Shown here: in pieces, positions 23,810-32,998 of the stretch
How positions within the stretch are numbered: the first letter of the stretch is position 1
Layout: each line of letters opens with the position of its first letter
From: Streptomyces diastatochromogenes
GTDB lineage: Bacteria; Actinomycetota; Actinomycetes; Streptomycetales; Streptomycetaceae
NCBI GenBank assembly: GCA_001550305.1
Contig: LRTP01000342.1
Location: 1 to 44,271, forward strand
Length of the DNA stretch: 44,271 nucleotides
Reading direction: 5' to 3'
The notes under the pieces: generated by a model
What the model was told of the DNA's origin: nothing
The model's database searches: none
What the model saw: only the letters and a program-made list of their open reading frames with translations
Made by a program: the position numbers and the translations under genes

Positions 23810-25360
23810 GTGTCCGCTGGTCTGTCCAAAATAGAGGTGGATACCACCACTCTCGCAGCGGAGTCCGAGCGGAACAAACTCCGCAAACACTTCGGCCGCT
23901 TCGACATCCTGTTCTTCCTGGTCTGCACCCTCGTCGGCCTCGACACCATCGGTACGGTGGCCGCTTCCGGAGCGGAGGCGTTCACCTGGCTGATCGTGCT
24001 GGCCGTCATCTTTTTCGTCCCGTCAGCGCTGCTCACCGCGGAACTCGGCACGGCCTTCGCCGAGGAGGGCGGCCCGTACATCTGGACCAGCCGGGCCTTC
24101 GGACGGCTGGCCGGAGCGGTCAACAACTTCCTCTACTGGGTGACCAATCCGGTCTGGCTCGGCGGCACTCTCTCCGTCTCGGCGGTCGCCGCGTTCACCA
24201 CCTTCTTCAATGACGGCAAGGATCTGAGCACCCCCGCCTTCTACGTCTTCACCCTGCTCTTCATCTGGGTGGGCGTGCTCGCGGCGATCCTCTCCTTCGA
24301 TGTCGGCAAGTGGATCCCCACCGCCGGGGCGTGGTCCCGCTTCGTGCTGCTCGGCCTGTTCACGCTCACCGTGGTCATCTACGCCTTCAAGCACGGCCTG
24401 CACGGTTTCGGCTTCGGCGACTTCTCCCCAACGTATGCCGGCTTCGTCGGTCTGGTCCCGGTCCTGATGTTCAACTACGTCGGCTTCGAATTGCCCAACA
24501 CCGCGGGCGACGAGATGACCGACGCGCAGAAGGACGTCCCGTACGGCATCTTCCGCGCCGCCGGGCTCGGCGTGCTGCTGTACGGCCTGCCGATTCTCGG
24601 CATTCTGCTGGTCCTCCCGGTCAAGGCCATCACCGGTCTCGGCGGCTTCCTCGACGCCATCCGCCAGGTTTTCACCGTCTACGGCGGCCACGTCGCCTCC
24701 GACGGCACGGTCACCCTCAGCGGGGCCGGGACCGTGCTGGGCGATCTGGCCGCAGTGATGTTCATCCTGACTGTGCTCTCCTCGGGCGTCACCTGGATCA
24801 TGGGATCGGACCGTGCGCTGGCGGTCTCCGGGTACGACGGCGCCGCGCCGCGCGCCCTGGGCGTGATCTCCGAGCGGTTCGGCACGCCGGTCCGGGTCAA
24901 CCTGCTCAGCGGAGTGCTCTCCACCGGCGTACTGATCCTCGCCCACCAGCTCACCGGTGGTGACGCGGGCAAGCTCTTCGGCGCCGTGCTCGGGCTCGCC
25001 GTCTCCACGACCCTCATCAGCTACCTCGGCATCTTCCCGGCGCTGCCGGTGCTCCGCCGCAAGTACCCGCAGGTGGAGCGTGCCTACCGGGCTCCCGCTG
25101 CCTGGCCGATCGCGATCGTGCTGACGCTGCTGATCCTGTTCGCGTCGGTGCAACTGCTGGTCCCGGGCGCGCCCTTCGACTGGTTCAGCTCGGACTTCCG
25201 ACCGGACGGCTGGAGCTACAGCGAGCGCTGGACCTATCTGCTGACGGAGGCGGTGCCGCTGGCCGTCTTCATTGTCACGGGCGTGATCTTCTGGGCACTC
25301 GGCGCCCCGACCCGCGCCAAGACGAAGAAGACGACGGCCACAGAAGTGACCCAGGGTTGA
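23810..25360 (+). CDS. APC-family amino acid permease
   Basis: A 516-residue integral membrane transporter with about 12 hydrophobic helices, for example DILFFLVCTLVGLDTIG, LIVLAVIFFVPSALL, FYVFTLLFIWVGVLAAILSF and IAIVLTLLILFASVQLLV. The first helix region carries GLDTIG and the sixth-helix region carries VPVLMFNYVGFELPNTAGDE, both typical of amino acid/polyamine/organocation permeases of the glutamate or GABA antiporter branch. The GTG at 23810 is chosen because CAGGAGG lies 5 nt upstream; the open frame before it lacks membrane or family features. The substrate, probably an amino acid or amine, cannot be fixed. It has no obvious functional partner next to it. Confidence 0.92.
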   Translation: MSAGLSKIEVDTTTLAAESERNKLRKHFGRFDILFFLVCTLVGLDTIGTVAASGAEAFTWLIVLAVIFFVPSALLTAELGTAFAEEGGPYIWTSRAFGRLAGAVNNFLYWVTNPVWLGGTLSVSAVAAFTTFFNDGKDLSTPAFYVFTLLFIWVGVLAAILSFDVGKWIPTAGAWSRFVLLGLFTLTVVIYAFKHGLHGFGFGDFSPTYAGFVGLVPVLMFNYVGFELPNTAGDEMTDAQKDVPYGIFRAAGLGVLLYGLPILGILLVLPVKAITGLGGFLDAIRQVFTVYGGHVASDGTVTLSGAGTVLGDLAAVMFILTVLSSGVTWIMGSDRALAVSGYDGAAPRALGVISERFGTPVRVNLLSGVLSTGVLILAHQLTGGDAGKLFGAVLGLAVSTTLISYLGIFPALPVLRRKYPQVERAYRAPAAWPIAIVLTLLILFASVQLLVPGAPFDWFSSDFRPDGWSYSERWTYLLTEAVPLAVFIVTGVIFWALGAPTRAKTKKTTATEVTQG

Positions 25361-25511
25361 GCGCCTGGCCACTGGCCGAAGTCTGAGGCCGCGCTCCCCG
25401 TGGTGAACCGCGACCTGATGGCAACCCCGCCCGGCCTGCACCCGTGGGAACACAAGAAATGAGTGGAGACGGGGCGGGTCTGGCGGCCGAGTTCGTCGCG
25501 ATACTCGAGCT

Positions 25512-25850
25512 GTGGGCCAGCCGTTCTCCGAGCCGACCGAAGCCCAGTTCGGGAAGCTGGTGGCGTTGGTGCGGTGCCGCGGGGGTGATAGGCAGCCGGG
25601 CCGGTCGTGCCGGCTGCCACTGGCTGACCGAGTCCTGTTGGTGGCCGCATCCTGGGGTACCAACCTGGCGTCGAGTCAGATGGTGCCCGTGTTCGGGACT
25701 TCGAAGTCCGCGACCGATCGCGTCCTGGACCGCGTCGCCGCCTCCAGCAAGAACCATCGGCACTCGCTCCAACCCGCAGGTCGTCATCACGCCGCTGGTC
25801 GGCTGGTGGTGGTGACAGGAGCGCCGATCTACGGGCATCTGGCCTGGTAG
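25512..25850 (+). pseudogene. IS5-type (DDE_Tnp_4) transposase remnant
   Basis: The frame reads GQPFSEPTEAQFGKLVALVR, then LPLADRVLLVAASWGTNL, MVPVFGTSKSATDRVLDRVA, and jumps to ASSKNHRHSLQPAGRHHAAG RLVVV. In intact relatives about 40 residues separate these blocks, including the first catalytic Asp (VDGTL). The similarity ends after RLVVVTGAPIYG. So the DDE triad is destroyed by an internal deletion and a C-terminal truncation. It belongs to a different IS5 subgroup from the remnant at 8.1-8.8 kb. Confidence 0.7.
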
Positions 25851-26038
25851 GTTCCCGGGCGAGCTGACGGCTGTTGAGGGGCCGGTGTGCACCGGCCCGC
25901 AGCCGCCTTGACACACCGTTGACCACTTGCCGGTGATCCCGCATTGGCTCTGCTCGGACGGTTGACCGGCAATGAACCGCGACACCCGTTGTGGCGACGC
26001 AGCACCGCACTAAACGTGTCAGGACCTACCCTGGGCGC

Positions 26039-26389
26039 ATGATCAATGGTGGGCACATCATCGTCTACAGCCGTGACGCGGAAGCGGACCGGGTCTTCTT
26101 CAGGGATGTTCTGGAGTATCCGCATGTCGACGTGGGAGGTGGCTGGCTGATCTTCAAGCTTCCGCCGACCGAGATCGCCGTGCATCCCACGGACGGCCCG
26201 GAGACACAGGAGCTCTATCTGATGTGCGACGACGTCGACGCGACCGTGCAGAGCCTGACCGCGAAGGGAGTGGAGTTCACGCAGCCCGTCACCGACGCGC
26301 GCTGGGGGCGGCTGACCAGGTTCCGTCTGCCGGGTGGCGGCGAGGTGGGCCTGTACGAGCCCCGCCACGAGCGGGCTACCGACCTGTGA
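26039..26389 (+). CDS. VOC (glyoxalase/bleomycin-resistance fold) protein
   Basis: A 116-residue vicinal-oxygen-chelate protein: GHIIVYSRDAEADRVFFRDV, GGGWLIFKLPPTEIAVHPTD, ELYLMCDDVDATVQSLTAKG, VEFTQPVTDARWGRLTRFRL and PGGGEVGLYEPRHE. The two beta-alpha-beta-beta-beta modules are both present. His at residue 6, Glu in ELYLMCDDV and Glu in LYEPRH occupy the places where metal ligands are usual. Members include lyases, dioxygenases and drug-binding proteins; no specific substrate is predicted. No strong ribosome binding site precedes the ATG at 26039. It converges toward the TetR gene on the other strand. Confidence 0.85.
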   Translation: MINGGHIIVYSRDAEADRVFFRDVLEYPHVDVGGGWLIFKLPPTEIAVHPTDGPETQELYLMCDDVDATVQSLTAKGVEFTQPVTDARWGRLTRFRLPGGGEVGLYEPRHERATDL

Positions 26390-26613
26390 GGCATCCCGGC
26401 ACTCGGGATTCGTTCCCGACCTCACCGGTGAGAGGCAAAGTCACCGGCAAGAGCGAGTCCCTGGAACGGGAACCACTGCCTGATGAGCAACGATCCGTAT
26501 GGGGAGGGGTGGCTGGCTGGCGGTGACGACCGTGTCCGGTACCAAGGAAATCTCGCGCTTCGCGCCGATCGCGACTGGAGCGGGGCAGCCTGGGTCGGAT
26601 GCCCTGCCGATCG

Positions 26614-27204
26614 TCACTGCGGCTGGCGCAGTCCGGCGATGAGGAGGCCGACCAGTCGGCGTGCGTCGTAGCGCGGATCGCTGTCCGCACCGACACAGAG
26701 GTTGCCCACGCCTCGCATCAGCTCAAGGCCCTCGAGGCCGGAGCGGATCTCGCCGCGACCGGCCGCGGCGTCGAGCAGCTGATTGCACACGGGCACGAGC
26801 CGGTCGAGGAAGTAGGCGTGCAGAGTGTCGAAACCGGCGTTGTCGGGCTGCAGCACGGCAGCGAGTCCGTGCTTGGTGACCAGGAAGTCGACGAACAGGT
26901 CGATCCACTGCCCCAGCGCGGCGTATGGACTGGCGCAGTTCGCCAGCAGAACCGGACCGGCCTCGGCGCAGGCGTCGACCTGGTGACGGTAGACCGCGAT
27001 GATGAGGTCCGCCCGCGTCGGGAAATGCCGGTAGATCGTGCCCATCCCGACGCCGGCCTTGGCCGCGATGTCGCGTACCGGCGCCTCTACGCCCGAGGTG
27101 ACGAAGACTGCGGCGGCCGCATCCAGCAAGCTCTGTCGATTACGCCGGGCATCCTTGCGCTGGGATCCCGCTGCACTGCCCGCGCCCTGACCGCTGTCGT
27201 TCAC
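26614..27204 (-). CDS. TetR/AcrR-family regulator
   Basis: A 196-residue repressor. The helix-turn-helix is QSLLDAAAAVFVTSGVEAPV, RDIAAKAGVGMGTIYRHFPT, RADLIIAVYRHQVDA, at residues about 20-65. The C-terminal domain (WIDLFVDFLVTKHGLAAVLQ, FDTLHAYFLDRLVPVCNQLL, GLELMRGVGNLCVGAD) matches the SCO4008-like C-terminal class common in streptomycetes. The GTG at 27204 is chosen because GGAAGGA lies 8 nt upstream; the frame stays open to 27429 without protein features. It is divergent from the alpha/beta hydrolase, so that gene is a likely target, although no clear operator was seen in the 284-bp gap. Confidence 0.9.
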   Translation of the reverse strand: MNDSGQGAGSAAGSQRKDARRNRQSLLDAAAAVFVTSGVEAPVRDIAAKAGVGMGTIYRHFPTRADLIIAVYRHQVDACAEAGPVLLANCASPYAALGQWIDLFVDFLVTKHGLAAVLQPDNAGFDTLHAYFLDRLVPVCNQLLDAAAGRGEIRSGLEGLELMRGVGNLCVGADSDPRYDARRLVGLLIAGLRQPQ

Positions 27205-27488
27205 CGCGGCGATCCTTCCATGAGACTTGCGAAACGGAGCAGTGCCTCGTATCTCCTTCGGAGCAAAGTTCCGTTTTCGTGCATTGTGGCAGACCCGGGA
27301 CCGGCACCCAAGCCGTCTGCCGCCGACAGGCTCCGCCCGGACGAAAGACGCGGACTCGCCGACCGGCCTGTGCGCCGACCTGACCCCGTTCGGCGTTGAG
27401 TCAGTCGCTTCACCGGCTCGCTGCGACACGAGTGAGGCGGGCTGCCGGTGAGCCCAGCCCGAAGATCACGACACGTACCCTGACGCAC

Positions 27489-28451
27489 ATGGTTGAGCAT
27501 CGAATGGTTGACGTGAACGGCGTTCGGCTGCACATCGCCGAACAAGGCGACGGCCCCTTGGTAGTCCTCCTGCACGGCTTCCCCGAGTCATGGCACTCCT
27601 GGCATCACCAGTTCGGCCCTCTGGCCGATGCGGGCTTCCGCGTGGTCGCCCCCGACCAGCGGGGATACGGACGCAGCGACCATCCCGACGACGTCGACGC
27701 GTACACCATCCTCCACCTGGTCGGCGACGTCGTCGCACTGATCCACGCCCTGGGCGAGGAGAAGGCGTACGTCGTCGGGCACGACTGGGGCGCGCCAGTC
27801 GCCTGGCACACCGCGCTGCTGCGACCGGACATGGTGCTCGGGGTGGCGGGTCTGAGCGTGCCGCCCCCGTTCCGGGGGACGGAGCCTCCGCTGGCCGCCA
27901 TGGAGAAGAGGTTCGAAGGCCGCTTCTACTGGAACTACTTCAACCGCCCCGGTGTCGCCGACGCCGAGTTCGCCAAGGACACCCGCACCGCGTTGCGGAA
28001 GTTCTTCTATTCGGCCTCCGGCGACGCTCCGGGCGCCCGCGAGGGCAAGCAGCCGCTGGTCGACCCCGAGCGGGGCTGGCTCGCGACCATGCCGGACCCC
28101 GAGGTGCTGCCGGACTGGTTCACCGAGGACGATCTCGACGCGCTCACCGAGAGTTTCTCCAAGGGCTTCACCGGGGCCCTCAACTGGTACCGCAACCTCG
28201 ACCGCAACTGGGAACTGACCGCTCCCTGGCACGGCGCCGTCGTCACCCGGCCCGCCCTGTACATCTACGGCGACCGCGACTTGGTCCCGGCGTTCCCCGG
28301 CACTCCCGAACTCATCGAGCGCCTTCCCGACCTCATGCCCAACCTCTGGCGCAAGCCCCTCAAACTGGCCGGCTGTGGACACTGGACTCAGCAGGAACGC
28401 CCGGACGAGGTGAGCGCGGCGCTCATCGAATTCCTCAGGGCCTGCGCCTGA
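27489..28451 (+). CDS. Alpha/beta hydrolase, epoxide-hydrolase-like
   Basis: A 320-residue alpha/beta-fold hydrolase. HGFPESWHSW (residues 29-38) supplies the HGxP oxyanion region. VVGHDWGAPVAW has Asp99 as nucleophile in the elbow where esterases have Ser, as in epoxide hydrolases and haloalkane dehalogenases. YIYGDRDLVP near 262 supplies the acid and GCGHWTQQE has the catalytic His298. Tyrosines in the cap (FYWNYFNRPG, NWYRNLDRNWEL) fit the epoxide-opening pair, so epoxide hydrolase is favoured over dehalogenase. The ATG at 27489 has no ribosome binding site and may be leaderless. Divergent from a TetR regulator. Confidence 0.9.
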   Translation: MVEHRMVDVNGVRLHIAEQGDGPLVVLLHGFPESWHSWHHQFGPLADAGFRVVAPDQRGYGRSDHPDDVDAYTILHLVGDVVALIHALGEEKAYVVGHDWGAPVAWHTALLRPDMVLGVAGLSVPPPFRGTEPPLAAMEKRFEGRFYWNYFNRPGVADAEFAKDTRTALRKFFYSASGDAPGAREGKQPLVDPERGWLATMPDPEVLPDWFTEDDLDALTESFSKGFTGALNWYRNLDRNWELTAPWHGAVVTRPALYIYGDRDLVPAFPGTPELIERLPDLMPNLWRKPLKLAGCGHWTQQERPDEVSAALIEFLRACA

Positions 28452-28590
28452 GCCCAGCCTGAGGTGGCTCTTCGGAGATGCGGATCGGCGCCGTGCGCCG
28501 GCAGTTCGCGCACCTCGAAATTTCCCTTGGGAACGTGGCACGGGGCGCGGCAGGATGGTCGCGTCACCAGCCACACGAGGGGAACGGTGG

Positions 28591-29574
28591 ATGAGGCGAA
28601 ACCGGCTTGGGAAGAGCAAGGTGCAGGTCACGGAACTGGGCTTCGGTGGCGGACCACTCGGGGGACTCTTCGCTCCGCTGGACGACGAGACCGCCGCGGG
28701 AGCACTTGAGGCGGCCTGGGACAGCGGGATCCGCTACTTCGACACCTCTCCGCACTACGGCATCGGACACTCCGAGCGCCGCACCGGTGGGCTGTTGCGC
28801 GGCAAGCCGCGTGAGGAGGTGACGCTGTCGACGAAGGTCGGTCGGCTGCTGGTCCCGCAGGACCCGGCGGGCCGGATGGACAAGAGCTTCATGGTGCCCG
28901 CCACACATCGTCGAGTGTGGGACTTCACGCGGGACGGCATTCTGCGCAGCGTGGAGGACTCGCTCGAGCGCATCGGCGTCGACCGTATCGACGTGCTGTT
29001 CCTGCACGACGCGGAGCAGCATTTCGAGGATGCGTTGCGCGAGGGCTGTCCGGCGCTCGCCGAACTGCGCGGCCAGGGAGTGGTGGGCGCGATCGGCGCG
29101 GGGATGTACCACCCCGGCAAACTGACCAGGCTGGTCAAGGAGTCGGACGTCGATGTGGTCATGCTCTCCGGCCGCTACACGCTTCTGGACCAGAGCGCGC
29201 TCGACGAACTGCTGCCCGCTTGCACGAACCGGGAGGTCTCGGTACTCGCTGCATCGGTCTTCAACTCCGGGCTGCTGGCCACGGCGCGACCTGCCGAGGG
29301 TGCCACCTTCGACTACGCGCCCGCCGCGCCGCGGACGCTGGAGCGCGCGCATCGCATCGCCGATGTCGGCGAAACACACGGTGTGACGCTCCCGGAGCTG
29401 GCCATGGCCTTTCCGCTCCGCCACCCCGCCGTCTCGGGCATCGTGGTCGGCATGCGTACCTCCGACGAAGTACGCCGCAACATGGCGGCGTTCGGCGCGG
29501 AGATCCCGGCTCAGGTCTGGGACGATCTGCGAAGTGAAGGCCTCTTGGACGAGCGGGCACCAGTGCACGTCTGA
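28591..29574 (+). CDS. Aldo/keto reductase (aldose dehydrogenase-like)
   Basis: A 327-residue NAD(P)-dependent (beta/alpha)8 enzyme. The full AKR tetrad is visible: D51 and Y56 in FDTSPHYGIG, K82 in STKVGR and H139 in VLFLHDAEQH. GGGPLGGLF near the N-terminus and GMRTSDEVRRNMAAF near the C-terminus are typical of the D-threo-aldose/L-fucose 1-dehydrogenase and pyridoxal-reductase-like branch. GAGGGGAACGG precedes the ATG at 28591. A 29-bp tandem duplication spans its last codons and stop. Unlike the AKR at 9.6 kb it keeps the catalytic histidine. Confidence 0.9.
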   Translation: MRRNRLGKSKVQVTELGFGGGPLGGLFAPLDDETAAGALEAAWDSGIRYFDTSPHYGIGHSERRTGGLLRGKPREEVTLSTKVGRLLVPQDPAGRMDKSFMVPATHRRVWDFTRDGILRSVEDSLERIGVDRIDVLFLHDAEQHFEDALREGCPALAELRGQGVVGAIGAGMYHPGKLTRLVKESDVDVVMLSGRYTLLDQSALDELLPACTNREVSVLAASVFNSGLLATARPAEGATFDYAPAAPRTLERAHRIADVGETHGVTLPELAMAFPLRHPAVSGIVVGMRTSDEVRRNMAAFGAEIPAQVWDDLRSEGLLDERAPVHV

Positions 29575-29609
29575 CGATCAAGCGGGCACCAGTGCATGTC
29601 TGACGATCA
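29552..29609 (+). repeat. 29-bp tandem duplication over a stop codon
   Basis: 29552-29580 and 29581-29609 are consecutive copies differing at one base (C to T). The first copy contains the last codons (RAPVHV) and TGA of the aldo/keto reductase; the second repeats them after the stop, in a different frame. The gene product is unchanged. The unit's high identity suggests a recent event. Confidence 0.9.
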
Positions 29610-29930
29610 CCGGAACCATGATGCGCCGACCGGCCCTCAGGCCCTGTCCGGCGTGTCTCCCTGGCCCGGCGGTTCGCGGCCGAGCGGTGTGACTTGACGC
29701 AGGGCTGAGGGCCGCATGCAGCCCATCGCGCCCGGAGTCGGAGCCGGATGGCCGTGACGGCGACGGTGCCGTGAAATTCGGGGATGCTGAGCTTGATCCG
29801 GCGTCGGCCGCGGCGGCGGCCGTCGTGGACGGAGGCTTGGGCCGCGCGGGAATACGAAGATCATCACCCGGGTTGCCGCTCCCGTACGGCCCACACCGGA
29901 AGGGTCGTGACGATGAGGGGGGGGCGTCGC
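29610..29930. other. Spacer without a recognisable gene
   Basis: About 320 bp between the aldo/keto reductase and the quinone oxidoreductase. Several open frames exist but none has a known domain or consistent start. A run of eight G residues (about 29917-29924) lies just before the oxidoreductase start. Confidence 0.35.
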
Positions 29931-30926
29931 ATGCGGGCGGTCGGGTTCCGAGTCAACGGAGGCGTCGAGGTACTGGAGACGCTGGATCTGCCCGATCCCG
30001 TGCCGACTGCCGGCCAGGTCACTGTGCGGGTCGCCTTCGCGGGCGTCAATTTCGCGGAAATCCAGCACCGCCGGGGCGAGTTCGGCACTCCGGACGGGCC
30101 TGGTGGAGTGGACGTTCCCGGCCTGGAAGTGGCTGGGACTGTTGCCGCGCTCGGTGCGGGGGTGAGCGGGCTGGAGGTCGGTGAGCCCATTGCGGCGTAC
30201 CTACCGGCGTTCGGCGGCTACTCCGAGATGGTGGCCGCGGACACACGGTTCGTCAGGTCTCTGCGCACCGGGGCGGGAGAGGCAGACCTGGCCGAGGCAG
30301 CGGGACTGCCGTGCGTCTTTCCGACAGCCTTCGGCGTGCTCAAGGACGCCGGTCGGCTGAGGAAGGGGGAAGATGTGCTGATCCACTCCGCGGCGGGGGG
30401 TGTGGGCTCTGCGGCCGCGCAGCTGGCCCGGGAGCTGGGGGCCGCCCGGGTATACGGCACGGTCGGCTCGGTCGAGAAGATTCCGTATGCCGCCGTATTG
30501 GGCTACGACGGAGTGTTTCTGCGTGAAGGCTTCGCGGAGCCGTTGGCCGCGGTGACCGGTGGCCGGGGCGTGGACCTGGTCCTCGATCCCGTCGGCGGTC
30601 CGATACGTGAGCAAAGCCTGACCGTGCTGGCGCCGTTCGGCCGCCTGGTGGCCTACGGAGACCTAGGTCGACACGAGCAGTGGACGGCCTCGGTGTGGGA
30701 CTTGTGGAAGGGCAACCGGACCATCGCCGGGTTCAACATCGGCGACCTCGCTCGTCGGGCTCCCGAGCGGATAGGCGACTACCTCGGCGAAGCACTCCGG
30801 TTGCTCGCGGCGGGGCGGATCCGTCCCGGGGTGACGCGGACCCTGCCCCTGGCCGAGGCGGCGAAGGCACACCACCTCCTGGAAACCGGCACAGGACGAG
30901 GCAAAGTTCTTCTCTCGCTCACCTGA
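29931..30926 (+). CDS. Zinc-independent MDR oxidoreductase (quinone reductase type)
   Basis: A 331-residue medium-chain dehydrogenase/reductase. The GroES-like N-terminal half contains AFAGVNFAEIQHRRGEFG and VPGLEVAGTVAALGAGVSGL. No catalytic zinc Cys/His set and no structural four-Cys lobe is present, as in quinone oxidoreductases (QOR/Qor2). The NADPH-binding motif is HSAAGGVGSAAAQLARELGA near residues 147-166. VDLVLDPVGG and the C-terminal LPLAEAAKAHHLLETGTGRG KVLLSL are diagnostic. It reduces quinones or enones using NADPH. The ATG at 29931 follows a G-rich tract as ribosome binding site; an ATG at 29913 is possible. Converges on the acyl-CoA ligase gene. Confidence 0.9.
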   Translation: MRAVGFRVNGGVEVLETLDLPDPVPTAGQVTVRVAFAGVNFAEIQHRRGEFGTPDGPGGVDVPGLEVAGTVAALGAGVSGLEVGEPIAAYLPAFGGYSEMVAADTRFVRSLRTGAGEADLAEAAGLPCVFPTAFGVLKDAGRLRKGEDVLIHSAAGGVGSAAAQLARELGAARVYGTVGSVEKIPYAAVLGYDGVFLREGFAEPLAAVTGGRGVDLVLDPVGGPIREQSLTVLAPFGRLVAYGDLGRHEQWTASVWDLWKGNRTIAGFNIGDLARRAPERIGDYLGEALRLLAAGRIRPGVTRTLPLAEAAKAHHLLETGTGRGKVLLSLT

Positions 30927-31084
30927 CCCCACGTCAATCTGCCCGGCGGGGCGCCTCACTTCCAGGAACGATCGACGACCAGCGCCGATGCCTCGCGTAC
31001 ACAGTTCTCCAGTTGTCGAAACGCGCAGGCAGATCTCGCCACGGCACCCCCCCGTGCGATGCCGGGTGCGCCCTGTGAGACAGC

Positions 31085-32620
31085 TCAGCCAACGCCCCGC
31101 TCGTGGCCCTCCCAATACGGCTCCCGCAACTTGTACTTCTGGAGCTTGCCGGTCGTCGTACGCGCCAACTCCTCCCGGAACTCGACCGAAGTAGGCGCCT
31201 TGAAGCCGGCAAGACGCTCCTTGCAGAACCGGATCAGCTCGTCCTGCGTCACCCGCGCGCCGGGAGCAAGAACCACCAGCGCCTTCACGGTCTCGCCCCA
31301 CTTCTCGTCAGGCACCCCGATCACCGCGACCTCGGCAACCGCCGGATGGCTGAAGAGGACGTCCTCGACCTCGATCGACGACACGTTCTCCCCGCCCGTG
31401 ATGATCACGTCCTTCTTGCGGTCACTGATCGTCAGATGGCCGTACTCGCCGATCGACCCCCCGTCCCCCGTGTGGAACCAGCCCCCGGACAACGCCCGCG
31501 CGCTCTCCTGCGGCTGCTCCCAATACCCCTCCAGAACCACGTTCGAGCGCGCGAGAACCTCACCCTCGGCGTCCGTCCTGAGCGTCACGCCCAGCGCGGG
31601 AGCACCGGCCCGCACCAGCTTCTCCGCCCGCTCCGCCGCGGCGAGGCCGTCCCACTCGGCGCGGGCACGGTTGACGGTCAGCAGCGGCGAGGTCTCGGTC
31701 AGGCCGTAGATCTGAATGAACTCCCACCCCAGCTCCGACTCCACGCGCGCGACCGTCTGGGTCGGCGGCGGAGCGCCCGCGACGATGATCCGCACCCGAT
31801 CACGGCCGGGGATCTCCCCCTCCCAGGACTCGGCGGCCGCCAGCACCGCCCCCACGACCGCGGGCGCCGCGCACATCACCGTCACACCGTGCTCGGCCAC
31901 CCGACGCAGGATCTCGGCCCCGTCCACCTTGCGCAGCACGATCTGTGGCACGCCCAGCGCCGACATCGCGAACGGCATGCCCCAGCCGTTGGCATGGAAC
32001 ATCGGCAACGTGTGCAGATACACGTCCCGGTCCGTCACCCCGGCGTGCAACGCGAAGGTGATCGCATTCACCCAGATGTTGCGATGGGTGATCTGCACCC
32101 CCTTGGGCCGGGCCGTCGTACCACTGGTGTAGTTGATGGTCGCGGTGGCGTTCTCGTCCGGCTCCCAGGCCTGCGGGGCGGTGCCGAAGCGGTACAGCTC
32201 GGCGTCGGCTGCGGCGCCGAGCGTGAAACGGTGCCTGCAGCTGACATCGGCCAGGCGCTCCGTCAACTCCGGATCGACAAGAAGCACATCGGCCCCCGAG
32301 TGACCGACGATGTAGCTCACCTCGTCCGCCGTCAGGCGGAAGTTGACCGGGACCAGCACCCGCCCGTAACCGCTGACACCGAAGAACGACGTCAGAAGCC
32401 GTGCGCTGTTCGGCGAGACCACCGCCACGCGAGCGCCCAGCGGCACACCCAGCGCATCCAGTCCGGCGGCCTGAGCCCGCGCCAGCTCCCCCACCCGCCC
32501 GTACGTCAGCCCCTCCCAGACCTCGGCCGGTTGGTCCGGCTCGTCCACCACACCCACCCGATCGGCATACACGGTGACGGCACGGTCCAGAAAATCACGG
32601 ACCCCGAACGGGACGATCAT
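31085..32620 (-). CDS. Acyl-CoA synthetase (AMP-forming)
   Basis: A 511-residue adenylate-forming enzyme. The P-loop-like A3 motif is NYTSGTTARPKGVQITHRN near residues 167-185. PMFHANGWGMPFAM follows, then the A5 motif YGLTETSPL near 307-315, GWFHTGDGGSIGEYGHLTIS DRKKD (A7/A8) and VVLAPGARVTQDELIRFCKE. The final TTTGKLQKYKLRE carries the catalytic A10 lysine. It activates a carboxylic acid, likely medium-chain or aromatic, as acyl-AMP and then CoA thioester. The ATG at 32620 is chosen with GGAGG 5 nt upstream, rather than the GTG three bases earlier. No acyl carrier protein or beta-oxidation gene is adjacent. Confidence 0.93.
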   Translation of the reverse strand: MIVPFGVRDFLDRAVTVYADRVGVVDEPDQPAEVWEGLTYGRVGELARAQAAGLDALGVPLGARVAVVSPNSARLLTSFFGVSGYGRVLVPVNFRLTADEVSYIVGHSGADVLLVDPELTERLADVSCRHRFTLGAAADAELYRFGTAPQAWEPDENATATINYTSGTTARPKGVQITHRNIWVNAITFALHAGVTDRDVYLHTLPMFHANGWGMPFAMSALGVPQIVLRKVDGAEILRRVAEHGVTVMCAAPAVVGAVLAAAESWEGEIPGRDRVRIIVAGAPPPTQTVARVESELGWEFIQIYGLTETSPLLTVNRARAEWDGLAAAERAEKLVRAGAPALGVTLRTDAEGEVLARSNVVLEGYWEQPQESARALSGGWFHTGDGGSIGEYGHLTISDRKKDVIITGGENVSSIEVEDVLFSHPAVAEVAVIGVPDEKWGETVKALVVLAPGARVTQDELIRFCKERLAGFKAPTSVEFREELARTTTGKLQKYKLREPYWEGHERGVG

Positions 32621-32998
32621 CACAGCCTCCGAAGGTTGAACGACGCAGAGCCTCTATCCCGTCACGCCCTCGCGTATCCCGACAAGCCATCCGACACCCT
32701 GCGAACAACTCTGTACCACCCGACCGTGTCGGCCGAAGCGGCGACCACCGCGACGCCCCGAAACCGCCTCCGATCCGGTCGTCGCGGACCGTACGCGAAC
32801 CGTCCTGCAGGGCCATGCCGACGGTACTCCGCGTCACGTGCCCGACCACGCCGGCCGCGAACCCGATCCCGTCGGTCGCCAGTCGCCGGGGCCCCGCGAC
32901 GGTGCTGTCGACGATCGGGGCGCTCGACCCTGACGGCGAGCGGTGCCGGCGCGGGGCACGGTCCGGTCCCCGTTGCGATCCGCGGCTATCGTGCCGGC
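32621..32998. other. Divergent gap without a recognisable gene
   Basis: About 375 bp between the acyl-CoA ligase and the HAD gene. Protein-like text on the minus strand (TRSTVGMALQDGSRTVRDD and a preceding GPRRLATDGIGFAAGVVGH) suggests former coding sequence but I do not recognise the family and see no start. Confidence 0.35.

Noticed and set aside
24023-25663. Long open frame on the minus strand covering the permease
   Set aside because: It is a GC-bias shadow of the amino-acid permease: rich in Glu, Gly, Arg and His with no domain, and no start signals. The plus-strand frame has clear transmembrane helices and family motifs.
31103-32998. Long plus-strand open frame antisense to the acyl-CoA ligase and joined to the HAD gene
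   Set aside because: The ligase on the minus strand has all adenylation motifs. The plus-strand text is Arg/Pro/His-rich without domains. Only the part from 32999 is a real protein (HAD).
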